NCBI GenBank assembly: GCA_937920005.1
Contig: CALETF010000073.1
Location: 1-7,299 of the forward strand
Reading direction: 5' to 3'
DNA from: an uncultured Candidatus Altimarinota bacterium
GTDB lineage: Bacteria; Patescibacteriota; Gracilibacteria; BD1-5; JAGOOR01
Length of the DNA stretch: 7,299 bases
Shown: positions 6,439-7,299 of the stretch, one piece after another
How positions within the stretch are numbered: position 1 is the first letter of the stretch
Layout: every line of letters begins with the position of its first letter
Position numbers and translations under genes: made by a program
The notes under the pieces: model-generated
Told to the model about the DNA's origin: nothing
Databases searched by the model: none
Seen by the model: only the letters and a program-made list of their open reading frames with translations

Positions 6439-6568
6439 GTCGCTCGGAATATGAGCGGCCCACTTATTTCATCTACGACGTGTCCTATTTCACGGCCTAG
6501 AAAACCTGAGACCCTCACAATCGGCTACGGTGAAACAAGTTCAAGGATTATTTTTTTTATTTTTTTCT
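6439..6568 (+). ncRNA. Structured rpsB leader, possible S2 autoregulatory element
   Basis: This is a non-coding leader with several compatible helices. H1 is GTCGCTC (6439-6445) with GAGCGGC (6453-6459), 7 bp including one G-U, and a 7-base loop. H2 pairs 6462-6473 with 6529-6540: 11 pairs, one of them G-U, and one A-C mismatch. It encloses hairpins CGTG/CACG (6479-6482 with 6491-6494) and TGAG/CTCA (6507-6510 with 6514-6517), giving a multibranch fold. A U-rich tract (6551-6566) then leads to the ATG. Other bacteria have rpsB leaders bound by S2; whether this one works that way is inference. It does not match a riboswitch or tRNA that I know. Confidence 0.5.
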
Positions 6569-7299
6569 ATGTCTCTCATCAAAGACATGCTGCACAATGC
6601 AGTACATATCGGAAGCGATACAAAACACTGGTCTCCTGCCATGAAGCCTTATATTCATGGACAACAGAATGGTATCCACGTATTTGATCTCACAAAAACT
6701 GAGAAACATCTCGCGGAAACAAAAGCAGCACTCGAAGAGTTCTGCAAGTCTGGTAAAGAGCTCCTCATCGTCGGTACAAAAGTACAGACTCAGAAAATCG
6801 CTCAAGACCTCGCTGAAAAAACAGGTCACTCAAGCGTTACTTCTGTTTGGGTTCCAGGTCTCCTCACGAACTACAACACTATCAAACGTCAGGTTCGTGA
6901 ATACAACAAAATCATGAAAGACATCGAAACGGGTGAAATCAACCGTCTCTCAAAAAAAGAGAAGGCTATGGTTATGACTCGTCTCAACCGTCTCAAGAAG
7001 CGTTACGAAGGTATCAAAGATATGAAGAAATCTCCAGATGGAATCTTCGTTATCGATGGTCACTACGAACTCCAGGCTATCAAAGAAGCAAACGTTCTCG
7101 GCCTCACTGTCTTTGCTATCCTCGGTACAACTGGTCAACCAAAACTCTGTGATCATTTTGTCCCTGCAAATGTAAACAACCTGAAGTCTCTCACATTTAT
7201 TACAGACGAGCTTATGCCTATGATGAAGCGAACTGCACGTGAAAGCGTTGCTGAAAAAATCGCAAAGAAACCAGCAACTGCGACAAAAGAAGTCAAAGA
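6569..7299 (+). CDS. rpsB: 30S ribosomal protein S2, 3' end outside window
   Basis: S2 binds late in assembly to the back of the small subunit, between head and body, and helps recruit S1. The 243 visible codons cover nearly all of a typical S2. Landmarks are MLHNAVHIGS (7-16, usually VHFGH), MKPYIHGQQNGIHVFDLTKT (25-44), LLIVGTK, LLTNYNTIKRQ, the central coiled-coil segment rich in Lys and Arg (RLSKKEKAMVMTRLNRLKKR), DGIFVIDGHYELQAIKEAN, and an Ala/Lys-rich tail. The usual DTN.DP and PGNDDA segments are replaced by GTTGQP and PANVNN, so the protein is divergent. The ATG at 6569 gives the family N-terminus. It has no Shine-Dalgarno but follows a U-rich tract in the context TTCTATG. There is no in-frame TGA. 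The gene order beyond is unseen; tsf often follows in bacteria. Confidence 0.96.
   Translation, partial: MSLIKDMLHNAVHIGSDTKHWSPAMKPYIHGQQNGIHVFDLTKTEKHLAETKAALEEFCKSGKELLIVGTKVQTQKIAQDLAEKTGHSSVTSVWVPGLLTNYNTIKRQVREYNKIMKDIETGEINRLSKKEKAMVMTRLNRLKKRYEGIKDMKKSPDGIFVIDGHYELQAIKEANVLGLTVFAILGTTGQPKLCDHFVPANVNNLKSLTFITDELMPMMKRTARESVAEKIAKKPATATKEVK

Noticed and set aside
6506..6511. CTGAGA motif in the rpsB leader, as found in TPP riboswitches
   Set aside because: The remaining TPP core elements are absent and the downstream gene is rpsB. Here the motif is part of a small TGAG/CTCA hairpin.
6431..6550. A tRNA (possibly tRNA-Gly with UCA anticodon) in the gap before rpsB
   Set aside because: No 7-bp acceptor stem or T-arm can be formed. 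The TTCA at 6540-6543 is not in an anticodon-like loop.

Overview
The window comes from a Candidate Phyla Radiation bacterium that reads UGA as glycine (translation table 25), most likely Candidatus Gracilibacteria (BD1-5), with Absconditabacteria (SR1) as the alternative. The evidence is internal. Two minus-strand genes make sense only if four in-frame TGA codons are read through, and one of those TGAs sits at a glycine expected from the MgtC family. All four genes whose ends lie in the window stop with TAA. The lineage itself is inferred from this code usage and from the moderate GC content.

Layout. 1-341 (minus): 5' part of an unrecognised exported or membrane-anchored protein that runs off the left edge. 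342-548: divergent intergenic region. 549-2312 (plus): aspS, aspartyl-tRNA synthetase, with features of the non-discriminating type. 2320-2342: strong hairpin terminator that can serve both strands. 2348-2680 (minus): unrecognised 110-residue protein with two TGA codons. 2739-4151 (minus): a 470-residue MgtC/DUF4010 membrane protein that the standard code would break into three pieces. 4152-4324: divergent promoter region with a near-leaderless promoter for the MgtC/DUF4010 gene and palindromes in front of the next gene. 4325-6361 (plus): a 678-residue secreted, SLH-type, Cys/Asn/Gly/Tyr-rich surface protein built from two alternating cysteine modules. 6377-6403: terminator. 6404-6568: promoter and a structured leader. 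6569-7299 (plus): rpsB (ribosomal protein S2), running off the right edge.

The genes do not form one pathway. aspS and rpsB are translation housekeeping genes. The two minus-strand genes in the middle may be one transcript ending at the bidirectional terminator. The large SLH protein is an independent single-gene unit flanked by its own promoter and terminator. The most notable points are the UGA-Gly recoding, the modular SLH surface protein, the folded rpsB leader, the promoter that appears to give a leaderless MgtC/DUF4010 mRNA, and start codons that lack Shine-Dalgarno sequences but share a TCTATG context.
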